Source of the DNA: Caryophanales bacterium
Lineage (GTDB): Bacteria; Bacillota_I; Bacilli_A; RF39; UBA660
Length of the DNA: 39,328 nucleotides
Direction of reading: 5' to 3'
NCBI GenBank assembly: GCA_016290885.1
Contig: JAEEVN010000010.1
Coordinates: 1-39,328 of the forward strand
Numbering within the stretch: position 1 is the stretch's first letter; each line of letters begins with the position of its first letter. Of this stretch, positions 14,498-23,721 are shown one piece after another. Both the position numbers and the translations under genes were made by a program. The notes under the pieces are model-generated. The model did not search any database. It saw nothing but the letters and a program-made list of their open reading frames with translations, and was not told the DNA's origin.

Positions 14498-16843
14498 ATG
14501 ACTTATAAAGATAATTCTATTTACATAGTACCAAATGATATAAAAAAAGATTTATTATTAGATTTATCTAAGGAAAAAGAATTAAAAAATATCAAATTCT
14601 TTTCTTTAAAAGAATTTATAAATAATCTTACTTTTTCATATGATGAAAAAGCTATATATCATTTAATGAAAAAATATAATTATAAATATGATAATGCTAA
14701 AATGATATTAGATAATTTATATTATATTGAGGATAAAAAATATAATAATAAAAAACTTGATGATCTAGTAAAAGTAAAAAATGAAGTAAAAGATTTACTT
14801 ATATATAATGATTACTTTAAGACATATATTAAGAATAAAAAAATAATTATATATGGATATGACTATATAGATAAATATGATTTAAATCTATTAAAAGATT
14901 TAGATTATGAAGTAATTAATAAAGAAGTAAAAGATTATAAGCATGATATATATGAATTTAACACTATATTCGAAGAAGTATTATTCGTAGGTAATAAAAT
15001 AAAAGAATTAATAGATAATAATATATCTATTAATAAGATAAAAATAGTTAATTATAATAAAGATTATTCTTTTATACTAAAAGAAGTTTTTAATATGCTT
15101 AATTTAAATATTAATACTAATAAAGAAAGTATTTATTCAAATAAAATAGTTAAGAAGTATCTTGAATTATTTAATGAGGATAAAGATGTATCTGAATTAA
15201 ATAATATATTTGATATGGATAATGAAGATAATTTATATATCTATAATAAGATAATTAATTCTTTAAATAAATATGTATTTGTTAAAGAAAAAGATATTAA
15301 AAAAGAATTACTTATTAATGAATTTAAGAATATTAAATCTAATAAAGTTAGTTATAAGAATGAAATAGAAATAAAATCTCTTAATAGTATTAAAGAAGAT
15401 GAATATGCTTTTTTAATTAGTTTTAATGAAGGTAGTATTCCTGTTATTAAAAAAGATGAAGATTTTTTACGTGATAAAGAAAAAGATATTCTTGATATAG
15501 ATAAGTCTAATGTAGTTAATAATATAGTAAAAGAAAATACTATTAATAATATTAGATCTATTAAGAATTTAATTATTACATATAAACTCAAAACACCATT
15601 CGAAGAATATTATCCATCTAATATTATCGAAGAATTAAATTATCCTGTTATTAAGAATACAGATATATCTTTAGATAACTCTAATTCTATCAACAAATTA
15701 TTATTAGGTAAAGACCTAGATAATTTTGTTAAATATGGGGAAAAGACTTCTAGACTTGAAACATTATTCTCTAATTATGGAGATATTAAATATATGTCTT
15801 ATGATAATAAATTTAAAGGTATAGATAAAGAAAAGATGTATAAGCTTATTAATAATAATTTGACTTTATCTTATTCATCTTTAGATAATTATTATAAATG
15901 TAAGTTTAGATTCTATTTAAATAATATATTAAAACTAGATAAATATGAAGAAACATTTGCTATATTTATAGGTAATTTATTTCATTATATTTTATCTATT
16001 TGTTTTGAAGATAACTTTGATTTTGATAAAGAATATGATAACTATATATTAAAATATGATTCAAATAATAAAGATAAATTCTTCTTTAATAAATTAAAGA
16101 AAGACTTATTGTTTATAATAGATACTATTAAAAAACAATATAGTTATAGTAATTTTAAAGATGCTAAATATGAAAATAAATTTAGTATTAATAAAGATAA
16201 AACTATTAAAGTTAAATTTATTGGTTTTATAGATAAATTACTTACTCATGAATATAAGGGTAAAACACTAATGGTAATTATTGATTATAAGACCGGTATT
16301 CAAAATATTAATTTGTCTAATTCATATTATGGTCTTAACATGCAATTACCTATATATTTATACTTATCTAAAAATAGTAATATAAAATCAGAAGTAGTAG
16401 GTTTCTATTTACAAAAAATATTAACTGGAGTACCTAAATTAGATTCTAAAAAGAATATAAATACCATCAAAGAAGAGAATCTAAAACTTCAAGGATATTC
16501 TTTATCGGATGAAGAATTGTTAAATGAATTTGATAGTTCTTACGAAAATAGTGAAGTTATTAAATCTTTAGGTAAAACAAGTAATGGATTTAAAGCATAT
16601 TCTAAATTATTAACTAAAGATCAAATGGATAATTTATATAAATTAGTAGATAAAAAAATAGATGAAGCAAGAGATAATATATTAGATGCTAACTTTGAAA
16701 TAGATCCAAAGAGAATAGGTTTTAATAATGTATCTTGTGAATATTGTAAGTATAAAGATATATGCTTTATGAATGAAAATAATATTAAGGTATTAGATGA
16801 AATAAAAGATTTAGACTTTTTAGGAGGTGATAATAATGACTAA
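14498..16843 (+). CDS. addB: AddB-type nuclease subunit (RexB), shortened
   Basis: 781 residues against 1166 for B. subtilis AddB. The C-terminal half is clear: LSYSSLDNYYKCKFRFYL (C468), then CEYCKYKDIC (C747, C750, C756), with the CxxC-x5-C spacing of the AddB iron-sulfur cluster. The nuclease core GFIDKL...VIIDYKTG matches PD-(D/E)XK. The N-terminal half is degenerate: it begins YIVPNDIKKDLLL where AddB normally has a GRAGSGKS-like Walker A, and no P-loop is present anywhere. The downstream addA overlaps it by 8 nt. AddAB processes double-strand DNA ends for RecA. The TGA/TAA-rich leader and terminator upstream show that the short form is not a window artefact. Confidence 0.85.
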   Translation: MTYKDNSIYIVPNDIKKDLLLDLSKEKELKNIKFFSLKEFINNLTFSYDEKAIYHLMKKYNYKYDNAKMILDNLYYIEDKKYNNKKLDDLVKVKNEVKDLLIYNDYFKTYIKNKKIIIYGYDYIDKYDLNLLKDLDYEVINKEVKDYKHDIYEFNTIFEEVLFVGNKIKELIDNNISINKIKIVNYNKDYSFILKEVFNMLNLNINTNKESIYSNKIVKKYLELFNEDKDVSELNNIFDMDNEDNLYIYNKIINSLNKYVFVKEKDIKKELLINEFKNIKSNKVSYKNEIEIKSLNSIKEDEYAFLISFNEGSIPVIKKDEDFLRDKEKDILDIDKSNVVNNIVKENTINNIRSIKNLIITYKLKTPFEEYYPSNIIEELNYPVIKNTDISLDNSNSINKLLLGKDLDNFVKYGEKTSRLETLFSNYGDIKYMSYDNKFKGIDKEKMYKLINNNLTLSYSSLDNYYKCKFRFYLNNILKLDKYEETFAIFIGNLFHYILSICFEDNFDFDKEYDNYILKYDSNNKDKFFFNKLKKDLLFIIDTIKKQYSYSNFKDAKYENKFSINKDKTIKVKFIGFIDKLLTHEYKGKTLMVIIDYKTGIQNINLSNSYYGLNMQLPIYLYLSKNSNIKSEVVGFYLQKILTGVPKLDSKKNINTIKEENLKLQGYSLSDEELLNEFDSSYENSEVIKSLGKTSNGFKAYSKLLTKDQMDNLYKLVDKKIDEARDNILDANFEIDPKRIGFNNVSCEYCKYKDICFMNENNIKVLDEIKDLDFLGGDNND

Positions 16844-19800
16844 GTGGACAGATGCACAATTAGAAGCCATCCAAAAAGATAAATCAAATATTATAGTTTC
16901 TGCAGGAGCAGGTTCTGGTAAAACTGCAGTTCTATCAGAAAGAGTAATTAGAAAAGTAAAAGAGGGTATTCATGTTAATGAATTATTACTTCTTACTTTT
17001 ACTAATAATGCTGCTAAGGAAATGAAAGAAAGAATTAGATCTAAACTAAAAAAAGAAGGTCTAACTGAAGAATTAAAATTAATTGATTCAGCATATATTA
17101 CTACATTTGATAGTTATGCTTTATCTATATTAAAAAGATATCATTATAAATTAAATATATCTAAAGATGTAAAAATAGTAGATGCAGATTTAATTAATTA
17201 TAAAAAAGAAGAATATTTAGATACTATATTCGAAGAATATTATGAATCTAATGATAAATTATTCTTAAAACTAATAAATGATTTTTGTGAGAAAGATGAT
17301 AAAGATATTAGAAAGAGTATTTTATCTATTTCCTCTAAACTAGATTTATTAATTGATTTAGATGATTATCTAAATAATTATAATTACTTTAATGAAAGTG
17401 TACTTGATGATTATAATGAATTGTTATTAAAGAGAATTAATAATATTAAAATACTTAAGTATAATCTAGAGTTTTATACTGAAGGAGATTTTAATGATAA
17501 ATTAAATGAATCATTAAAAGGATTACTTAATTCTAATGATTATGATTCTATTAAAAGTAATTTAGATATTAAACTTCCTACTTTAAGAAATGCAGAAGAT
17601 ATAGCTAAGAATTATAAAGATGCAATTAAAAAAGAAATTGATGATTTAAAAGAATTGTGTATATATACTTCTCTAGAGGAAGCTAAAGATAATATAATAT
17701 CTACTAAAGATTATGTAAGTATAATTATAGATATTATTAAGAAATTAAATTCTAAATTAAATAAATTTAAATATGAAAATGATTTATATGAATTTAATGA
17801 TATAGCTAAATTATCTATTAAATTGCTTAAAGATAATGAAGATATTAGAAATGAAATTAAATATTCATTAAATGAAATAATGATTGATGAATATCAAGAT
17901 ACTAGTGATATACAAGAAGAATTTATTTCATTAATAGAAAATAATAATGTATATATGGTTGGAGATGTTAAACAATCTATTTATAGATTTAGAAATGCTA
18001 ATCCATATATATTTAAAAATAAATATGATAAATACTCTAATAATGATGGAGGAATTAAAATAGATTTAAATAAGAATTTTAGATCTAGAGAAGAAACTCT
18101 AAATAATATTAATATCTTATTTAATCTAATAATGGACTCTAATATAGGAGGAGCAGATTATAAATTATCTCATCAAATGACATTTGGTAATTTATCATAT
18201 AATGAAATAGGTAAAACTGATCAAAATAATAATTTTGAAATATATAATTATGATTTTGATAAAGAAAAAGGTTTTACTAAAGAAGAAACAGAAATATTTA
18301 TTGTTGCAAATGATATTAAATCTAAGATAGATAATAAATATAAGATATATGATAAAGATAATAATGTTTTAAGAGATTGTACTTATAGTGATTTTGTAAT
18401 ACTTCTTGATAGATCTAAAGATTTTGATTTATATAAGAAAATATTTGAGTATAAAGGTATACCAATATCAATAAATAAAGAAGAAAAAGTTAATGATGAA
18501 ATAATTCTTTTAGTAATAAAAAATATTCTTATATCATTAGTTAAAATAAATAATAATGAATTAGATAATGACTTTATACATGCATTTATTTCAGTACTTA
18601 GATCATTTGTATTTGAATATACAGATGAAGAAATATTTGAATTATATTCAAATAATAATTATTCAAATGATAAAGTATTTAAAGAATTAAAAGAAATAAA
18701 TATTAATAGTAATACTACTAAAGAAATAGTTAATATTATCATAGATAAATTTAATATAATAGATAAATTAAATAAGATAGGTAATATAGAAAATAATTTA
18801 GTAATACTAGAATATTTAATTAATTATTTAGATACTAAAGAAGAAATAGGTTTATCTATTGAAGATATATCTTTATATCTAGATGATATATTGGATAAGA
18901 GTTATGAAATTAAATTCTCATCTAATAAAGAAGATGCTAATTCAGTAAGAATCATGACTATTCATAAATCTAAAGGACTTGAATATAATATATGTTATTA
19001 TGCTGGATTATATAGAGAATTTAATATTAGAGATATCCAAGAGAATTTCTTATTTGATAAGAAATATGGTATAGTTACTCCATATTTTAAAGAGGGTATT
19101 GGAGATACTATATATAAACCATTAATAAAAGAAAATTATATAAAAGAAGAAATATCTGAGAAAATAAGATTATTCTATGTAGCATTAACAAGAGCTAAAG
19201 AAAAAATGATTCTTCTTTGTGATTTAAATGGTGAAGAATATAGTAATTTTAATGAATCAGGAATAGTCGAAGATATTATAAGATTAAGATATAGATCATT
19301 TAGTGATATTATTATGTCTATTCAAAGTAAGCTTAGTGATTATATTACTAATATTACTGATATAGATATGTCTAGTGATTATAAGATAATAAAACAATAT
19401 AATTTTAAAGATTATATTGATACTAATGATATTAAATTAAATGTTAATGAACTAGAAAAAGATAATGAAATATTAGAAAGTAAATCATATTCTAAACATA
19501 CTAATGATTTAATATCAGAAGAAATAAAAGATAATATGGAATATGGTACTAAAGTACATAATATTCTTGAAATGATTGATTTTAATAATCCTGATTATTC
19601 TAATGTTGAGAATAATATTAAAAATATGATTACTAATTTCTTAGATGTAGATATAATGAAAAATATATCTAAGGGTAAAATATATAAAGAATATGAATTT
19701 ATGTATGAAAAAGATAATTCTTTAAATCATGGTATTATAGACCTTATGATAGAATATCCTGATTATATAGATATAATTGATTATAAACTTAAAAATATTA

Positions 19801-19922
19801 GCGATGAAAACTATATTAAACAGTTAAAGGGATATAAAGAATATATAGAAAATAGAACTAATAAGAAATGTAATTTATACCTATATTCGCTAATTGATGA
19901 AAAATATGATATAATTATTTAG
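16836..19922 (+). CDS. addA: AddA helicase-nuclease subunit
   Basis: 1028 residues from ATG 16836, after TAGGAGGTGATA; an in-frame GTG at 16827 lies inside the SD. Helicase motifs: WTDAQLEAI (Q), SAGAGSGKTAVL (Walker A, about 22-33), LLLTFTNNAAKEM (Ia), IMIDEYQDTS (II), VGDVKQSIYRFRNA (III), IMTIHKSKGLEYN (V), RLFYVALTRAKE (VI). The C-terminus has GTKVHNILE and then GIIDLMIE...IDIIDYKLK, the PD-(D/E)XK nuclease. It is shorter than B. subtilis AddA (1232). Since the partner AddB lacks a P-loop, all ATP-driven unwinding should come from this subunit. It is translationally coupled to addB. Confidence 0.95.
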   Translation: MTKWTDAQLEAIQKDKSNIIVSAGAGSGKTAVLSERVIRKVKEGIHVNELLLLTFTNNAAKEMKERIRSKLKKEGLTEELKLIDSAYITTFDSYALSILKRYHYKLNISKDVKIVDADLINYKKEEYLDTIFEEYYESNDKLFLKLINDFCEKDDKDIRKSILSISSKLDLLIDLDDYLNNYNYFNESVLDDYNELLLKRINNIKILKYNLEFYTEGDFNDKLNESLKGLLNSNDYDSIKSNLDIKLPTLRNAEDIAKNYKDAIKKEIDDLKELCIYTSLEEAKDNIISTKDYVSIIIDIIKKLNSKLNKFKYENDLYEFNDIAKLSIKLLKDNEDIRNEIKYSLNEIMIDEYQDTSDIQEEFISLIENNNVYMVGDVKQSIYRFRNANPYIFKNKYDKYSNNDGGIKIDLNKNFRSREETLNNINILFNLIMDSNIGGADYKLSHQMTFGNLSYNEIGKTDQNNNFEIYNYDFDKEKGFTKEETEIFIVANDIKSKIDNKYKIYDKDNNVLRDCTYSDFVILLDRSKDFDLYKKIFEYKGIPISINKEEKVNDEIILLVIKNILISLVKINNNELDNDFIHAFISVLRSFVFEYTDEEIFELYSNNNYSNDKVFKELKEININSNTTKEIVNIIIDKFNIIDKLNKIGNIENNLVILEYLINYLDTKEEIGLSIEDISLYLDDILDKSYEIKFSSNKEDANSVRIMTIHKSKGLEYNICYYAGLYREFNIRDIQENFLFDKKYGIVTPYFKEGIGDTIYKPLIKENYIKEEISEKIRLFYVALTRAKEKMILLCDLNGEEYSNFNESGIVEDIIRLRYRSFSDIIMSIQSKLSDYITNITDIDMSSDYKIIKQYNFKDYIDTNDIKLNVNELEKDNEILESKSYSKHTNDLISEEIKDNMEYGTKVHNILEMIDFNNPDYSNVENNIKNMITNFLDVDIMKNISKGKIYKEYEFMYEKDNSLNHGIIDLMIEYPDYIDIIDYKLKNISDENYIKQLKGYKEYIENRTNKKCNLYLYSLIDEKYDIII
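19907..19915 (+). promoter_or_regulatory. Possible promoter inside the end of addA
   Basis: TGATATAAT inside the last codons of addA, 20 nt before ATG 19935, matching the spacing of the other extended -10 promoters in the window. Confidence 0.45.
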
Positions 19923-19934
19923 GGGAGTGGTTTT

Positions 19935-20150
19935 ATGGCTTATATTGATCCAGTAGAAAATATATATGGGTATATAAAAGAGCTTAGTCATGAAGAATTA
20001 TTACAACTAATAGAAAAATTTAATGAGGATATTGCGGACTATGAAAATGCTCCAACAAGTGATATAAAAAATGACTATGCCTCTGATAGAAATTATGCAG
20101 TTCATGCGTTAGAGTATATTGATAGACACGGGCTAAGACCAAAACAATAA
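19935..20150 (+). CDS. Small acidic protein, 71 aa
   Basis: Starts at ATG 19935 after AGGGGAG. It is a soluble protein with an N-terminal MAYIDPVENIYGYIKELSH, a helical middle and a C-terminal HALEYIDRHGLRPKQ. No signal peptide, membrane segment or known motif is seen. It sits between addA (12 nt) and the HD-like gene (9 nt), so it belongs to the same or an overlapping transcript. Its SD and its composition, which resembles its neighbours, support a real gene. Function unknown. Confidence 0.7.
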   Translation: MAYIDPVENIYGYIKELSHEELLQLIEKFNEDIADYENAPTSDIKNDYASDRNYAVHALEYIDRHGLRPKQ

Positions 20151-20159
20151 GGAGGAAAT

Positions 20160-20726
20160 ATGAATAAGAGTATAATTGATTTTTATTTAAAGGCAATTAA
20201 TCTTAAAAATATAGATAGAACTGGTTGGAAAGAAGTAGGAGTTTCTAATGTAGAATCTGTTATGGATCATATTGGTGGAACACTACTACTTGCTATTACT
20301 ATTGCATATGAAAAAGGATTAAAACTTGATATGCAAAAAGTATATGAGATGATTGCTGTTAAAGAAATAAGAAAAATAAATAAAGAAGAATCTGTTATAG
20401 GAGGAACATCCTATAATGATGAAGGTAAATCTATTTTACCTAGTTCTTTAGTAAGTATATATGATGAATATATAAAAGGTGAATCTGAAGAAGCTAAATT
20501 CGTATTAATGGTTTCTAAATTAGAATCTGATTTCCAAGCTAAGAAATATGAATTAGATGGAGAATTTACTTTAGAAAATGCTAAAGAAGATATTAAGAAT
20601 TATCCTGAAGAATTAAAAGCTAAGTTAGGAGATATAACTAAAGCTTCTGAAGGATGGCTTAATTATGATAGACAATATTATGATGAACTATTTACTAGTT
20701 TATCTGAGGATATTGAAGAATTATAA
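20160..20726 (+). CDS. YfbR/HDDC2-like HD-fold protein with lost HD motif
   Basis: 188 residues; SD AAGGAGG. The start FYLKAINLKNIDRTGWKEVGV, followed by VESVMDHIGG, matches the opening of HD_3 nucleotidases (YfbR, HDDC2), where LKxxxRxGW and the first metal-binding His (ESVaeHs) occur. The family's defining HD pair should follow about 30 residues later in a segment like LxHDxxE. Here it reads MIAVKEIRKI, with neither H nor D. The C-terminal half has WLNYDRQYYDELF. This would not bind the metal in the normal way, so catalysis is doubtful. Family assignment is moderate. Confidence 0.6.
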   Translation: MNKSIIDFYLKAINLKNIDRTGWKEVGVSNVESVMDHIGGTLLLAITIAYEKGLKLDMQKVYEMIAVKEIRKINKEESVIGGTSYNDEGKSILPSSLVSIYDEYIKGESEEAKFVLMVSKLESDFQAKKYELDGEFTLENAKEDIKNYPEELKAKLGDITKASEGWLNYDRQYYDELFTSLSEDIEEL

Positions 20727-20741
20727 TATTTGTGTTAAAAT
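20713..20741 (+). promoter_or_regulatory. Promoter of the T-box leader
   Basis: TTGAAG at 20713-20718 (inside the previous coding region) and TAAAAT at 20736-20741, spacing 17, with TGT before the -10. Confidence 0.65.
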
Positions 20742-20747
20742 TTAATT

Positions 20748-20945
20748 AAATTGAGTGGAAGAAGAGTAGTTTAAGATATTATTTTAGAGAGTCTATGGAT
20801 GGTGAAAATAGATATAATTATTAAATGAAGAAACTTATCACGTATCAATATCGTTAATTACGTTACAATTAAAAGAGCATAGTTCCTATGAAGTAAGGTG
20901 GTACCGCTTAATTAGTCCTTACATTTATAGGGACTTTTTTATTTA
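20748..20945 (+). promoter_or_regulatory. T-box leader, Glu-type specifier
   Basis: The T-box sequence AAGGTGGTACCGC lies at 20895-20907. Stem I has AGTA on the 5' side (near 20766), AGAGAG, and a distal GGATGGTGAAA loop closed by TCTAT/ATAGA. The specifier follows the usual GAA-NNN-A context, reading GAA (Glu) at 20830-20832. Antitermination by uncharged tRNA-Glu would compete with the terminator at 20914-20941. Glu fits gltX, the third gene downstream. The specifier was assigned by eye. Confidence 0.85.
20914..20941 (+). terminator. T-box terminator
   Basis: AGTCCTTA (20914-20921) pairs over its full 8 bases, with one wobble, with TAGGGACT (20928-20935), followed by T. It is the regulated terminator of the leader. 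Confidence 0.85.
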
Positions 20946-20955
20946 AGGAGGCTAT

Positions 20956-21498
20956 ATGCATACTGAAATAGAAGAAAGAATACTTGAAATTGATAAAGAA
21001 AAAGTAATTAAAAAATTAGAAGAACTAGGAGCTAAAAAGATAGGAGAATGGTTCTATAAAAGATATACTTATGATTTTACACCGAAGAGAGAATCTGAGT
21101 GGATAAGACTAAGAACTAATGGCGTAGAAACTACACTTACGTATAAAAACGTAGAAACAAGAGAAATTGATGGTACAAAAGAATTAGAAATTTCAGTAGG
21201 AGATTTTGATGAAACAAATGAGTTCTTAAAAATACTTGGTTATGAATATAAAAATTATCAAGAAAATAAAAGAATTAGATATATGTTAAATGATGTAGAA
21301 ATAGATATTGATACATGGCCAATGATTCCAAGTTATATGGAACTTGAAGGACCATCGGTAGAAAAAGTAAAAGAAGTAGAAGAATTACTTAGTGTAGATA
21401 AAAGTAAAATAACTACTTTATATGCTGACGAAATAGCTAAAGAAATCTATAATATAGATATACTAGCAATAAAAGAATTAAAGTTTGGGGATGAATAA
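20956..21498 (+). CDS. CYTH domain protein (class IV cyclase / ThTPase-like)
   Basis: 180 residues, the usual size of a single CYTH domain. It starts with HTEIEERILEID, the ExExK-type motif at the tunnel entrance, although the basic residue is Arg here. It continues with WIRLRTNG, TLTYKNVE, ELEISV and YMELEGPS, the alternating Arg/Lys and Glu positions that line the triphosphate tunnel. CYTH enzymes hydrolyse or cyclise triphosphate-containing substrates with Mg or Mn. The actual substrate is unknown. SD AAGGAGG precedes the ATG. It is the first gene after a Glu T-box and sits 1 nt from the next gene, so it is co-regulated with gltX. Confidence 0.85.
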   Translation: MHTEIEERILEIDKEKVIKKLEELGAKKIGEWFYKRYTYDFTPKRESEWIRLRTNGVETTLTYKNVETREIDGTKELEISVGDFDETNEFLKILGYEYKNYQENKRIRYMLNDVEIDIDTWPMIPSYMELEGPSVEKVKEVEELLSVDKSKITTLYADEIAKEIYNIDILAIKELKFGDE

Positions 21499-21499
21499 T

Positions 21500-22021
21500 A
21501 TGGAAGCAAAAGATATTGAAGTAATAGCAAATGAATGCGAAGCATATTTTGAAACAATGGAGAATACATATCCTAATATTGTACTAAGTACTTTTGATAT
21601 TGATAGTCTAACTCTAGGAGTACTATTTAGAAAACATCCTGCTCAAGTTGGGGAAATCAATAAAGAAGTAATTGATAAAGTTTCAAAAGATGAACTTTAT
21701 TCAGTATTTAGAGAACAAGTACTTGAAAAAGCAAAAGCAGAAAATTGGTTTTGGACATTAGAAACTGAAAAACTAAGACAAGTATCTAGTCAAAAAGTAT
21801 CTAGAAATATAACTTTTAGACCAGAATTAATGAAAAAAATGTTGGAAAGAAATGAAGAAGTGAAAAGGCAAATTGCAATATTTAATAGTTCTTCTCCAGA
21901 AGCACAGTATTATAAAGAAGCCATGAGATTAAATTATAAATTTGGAAAAGCTGCAGAAAGATTAATGGGTGTATGGCGTGCTTTCATAGATTATAAGAAA
22001 AGAAAAAAGATAACTAAATAG
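21500..22021 (+). CDS. Hypothetical protein, 173 aa, in the gltX operon
   Basis: Starts at ATG 21500; earlier in-frame starts lie inside the GGGGATGA that serves as SD. The protein is helical and charged, with WFWTLETEKLRQVSSQ near the middle and a basic C-terminal helix (WRAFIDYKKRKKITK). It has no signal peptide, membrane segment or recognised motif. It lies between the CYTH gene (1 nt) and gltX (8 nt) in a T-box operon, so its expression should rise when charged tRNA-Glu is scarce. Function unknown. Confidence 0.7.
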   Translation: MEAKDIEVIANECEAYFETMENTYPNIVLSTFDIDSLTLGVLFRKHPAQVGEINKEVIDKVSKDELYSVFREQVLEKAKAENWFWTLETEKLRQVSSQKVSRNITFRPELMKKMLERNEEVKRQIAIFNSSSPEAQYYKEAMRLNYKFGKAAERLMGVWRAFIDYKKRKKITK

Positions 22022-22029
22022 GAGGATTT

Positions 22030-23679
22030 ATGACAAACAAAGAATATGCAGATATATTACTTCCAGGAGTAAAACATACCTGGGAAGAATATGAAAAAAT
22101 GTATCCAGAAAGAAATTTACCTGAAGGAGCAATGGTTACAAGATATGCACCAAGTCCAACAGGATTTGTACATATTGGAGCACTTGAATCATCTTTCTTT
22201 GATAAGAAATTTGCAAAACAAAGTGGTGGAGTATGTTATTTAAGAATTGAAGATACTGACCAAGAAAGAAGTATTGAAAATGGTATTTCTAGTATTATAG
22301 AAAGTTTAAAATCTTTTAATATTACTTTTGATGAAGGACCAATTTCTGAAACTGAAGAGGTTGGTAATTATGGACCATATATTCAAACTAAAAGAGCAGA
22401 TATTTATAGAGCATATGCTAAAAGATTAATTGAAGAAGATAAAGCTTATGCATCATTCTTATCTAAAGAAGAATTAGAAAAGATAAGAGAAGAACAAATG
22501 AAATCTAAACAAAGAATAGGTATATATGGTAGATATGCTAAAGATAGAAACTTATCTAAAGAAGAAGTAATTGAAAGAATTAATAATGGAGAAAAGTTTA
22601 TTATAAGAATTAAATCTCCAGGTAGTTTCTTTAATAAAATTAAAGTAACTGATTTAGTTAAAGGTACTATGGAAATGCCTGAAAATGATATAGATGAAGT
22701 TATTATTAAAAGCGATGGAATTCCTACATATCATTTTGCATCAGTAATAGATGATCATCTAATGCATACTACACATGTTATAAGAGGAGATGAATGGCTA
22801 TCATCACTTCCAAAGCATATTCAGTTAAATGAAATGCTTGGATTTAAACCTCCAAAATATGTACATTATGCACCACTAACTAAAAATGATAATGGTACTA
22901 TTAGAAAATTAAGTAAGAGAAAAGATCCAGAAGCTGCAGTTAGTTACTTTACTGAAGCAGGAGTACCTAGAGAAGCAATTATGCTTTATTTAGCAACTGT
23001 TGCTAATTCTAATTTTGAGGGATGGCTTGATCAAAATCCAAATGGTAATATAGATGATTTTACATTTGATTTTAAAAAGATTCCATCATCTTCTGGAACA
23101 TTATTTGATTTACCTAAACTATATAATATTTCTAAAAACTATATTAGTAGACTAACTAAAGAAGAAGTATATAATAGAACACTTGATTATGCTAGTAAGT
23201 ATGATGAAGAATTAAAAGAATTACTTTTAAAATATCCAGATTATTCTAAAGAAATATTTAATATAGAAAGAGAACAAAAGAAACCAAGAAAAGACTATGA
23301 AAAATTTAGTGATGTAAAAGGTCAAATCTGGTATATGTATGATGAATTATTTAATAAAGAAGATAAGTCTTATGAATGGCAATCTATTACAGATAAAGAT
23401 GAAATTAAAAATATATTAAATAGTTATATTGAAATATATTCTGAATCTGATGATAAAGAAACATGGTTTAATAAGATTAAAGAAGTATGTGATAAACTTG
23501 GTTATGCTTCAGATATGAAAGCATATAAAGAAAATCCAGATAACTTTAAAGGATCTGTTGCAGATGTTTCCACAGTAATAAGAGTAGCAGTAACTACTAA
23601 GAGTCAAACACCAGATTTATATGAAATATTAAGAATTCTTGGTAAAGAAAAAGTAAAAGAAAGATTTAATTTATTATAA
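22030..23679 (+). CDS. gltX: Glutamyl-tRNA synthetase
   Basis: 549 residues, somewhat longer than the common 480 or so. Class I synthetase: YAPSPTGFVHIGALES carries the HIGH-type motif as HIGA. YLRIEDTDQERS and the KLSKR loop (the KMSKS equivalent, in IRKLSKRKDPEAAV) are the GluRS/GlnRS signatures. It charges tRNA-Glu with glutamate in the cytoplasm; many Firmicutes GluRS also charge tRNA-Gln, which cannot be decided here. SD TAGGAGGA. It is the last gene of the T-box operon, and the leader's GAA specifier agrees with its function. A terminator follows directly. Confidence 0.95.
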   Translation: MTNKEYADILLPGVKHTWEEYEKMYPERNLPEGAMVTRYAPSPTGFVHIGALESSFFDKKFAKQSGGVCYLRIEDTDQERSIENGISSIIESLKSFNITFDEGPISETEEVGNYGPYIQTKRADIYRAYAKRLIEEDKAYASFLSKEELEKIREEQMKSKQRIGIYGRYAKDRNLSKEEVIERINNGEKFIIRIKSPGSFFNKIKVTDLVKGTMEMPENDIDEVIIKSDGIPTYHFASVIDDHLMHTTHVIRGDEWLSSLPKHIQLNEMLGFKPPKYVHYAPLTKNDNGTIRKLSKRKDPEAAVSYFTEAGVPREAIMLYLATVANSNFEGWLDQNPNGNIDDFTFDFKKIPSSSGTLFDLPKLYNISKNYISRLTKEEVYNRTLDYASKYDEELKELLLKYPDYSKEIFNIEREQKKPRKDYEKFSDVKGQIWYMYDELFNKEDKSYEWQSITDKDEIKNILNSYIEIYSESDDKETWFNKIKEVCDKLGYASDMKAYKENPDNFKGSVADVSTVIRVAVTTKSQTPDLYEILRILGKEKVKERFNLL

Positions 23680-23694
23680 TTAAATCTTTTTTTT
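23661..23694 (+). terminator. Terminator after gltX
   Basis: AGATTTAAT and ATTAAATCT pair around the stop codon, followed by eight T. Confidence 0.75.
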
Positions 23695-23702
23695 GATATA
23701 AT
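23694..23702 (+). promoter_or_regulatory. Extended -10 promoter for the Nudix gene
   Basis: TGATATAAT starts at the last T of the gltX terminator, 20 nt before ATG 23722. Confidence 0.6.
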
Positions 23703-23721
23703 AATTAAAGAGGGTATTGAT

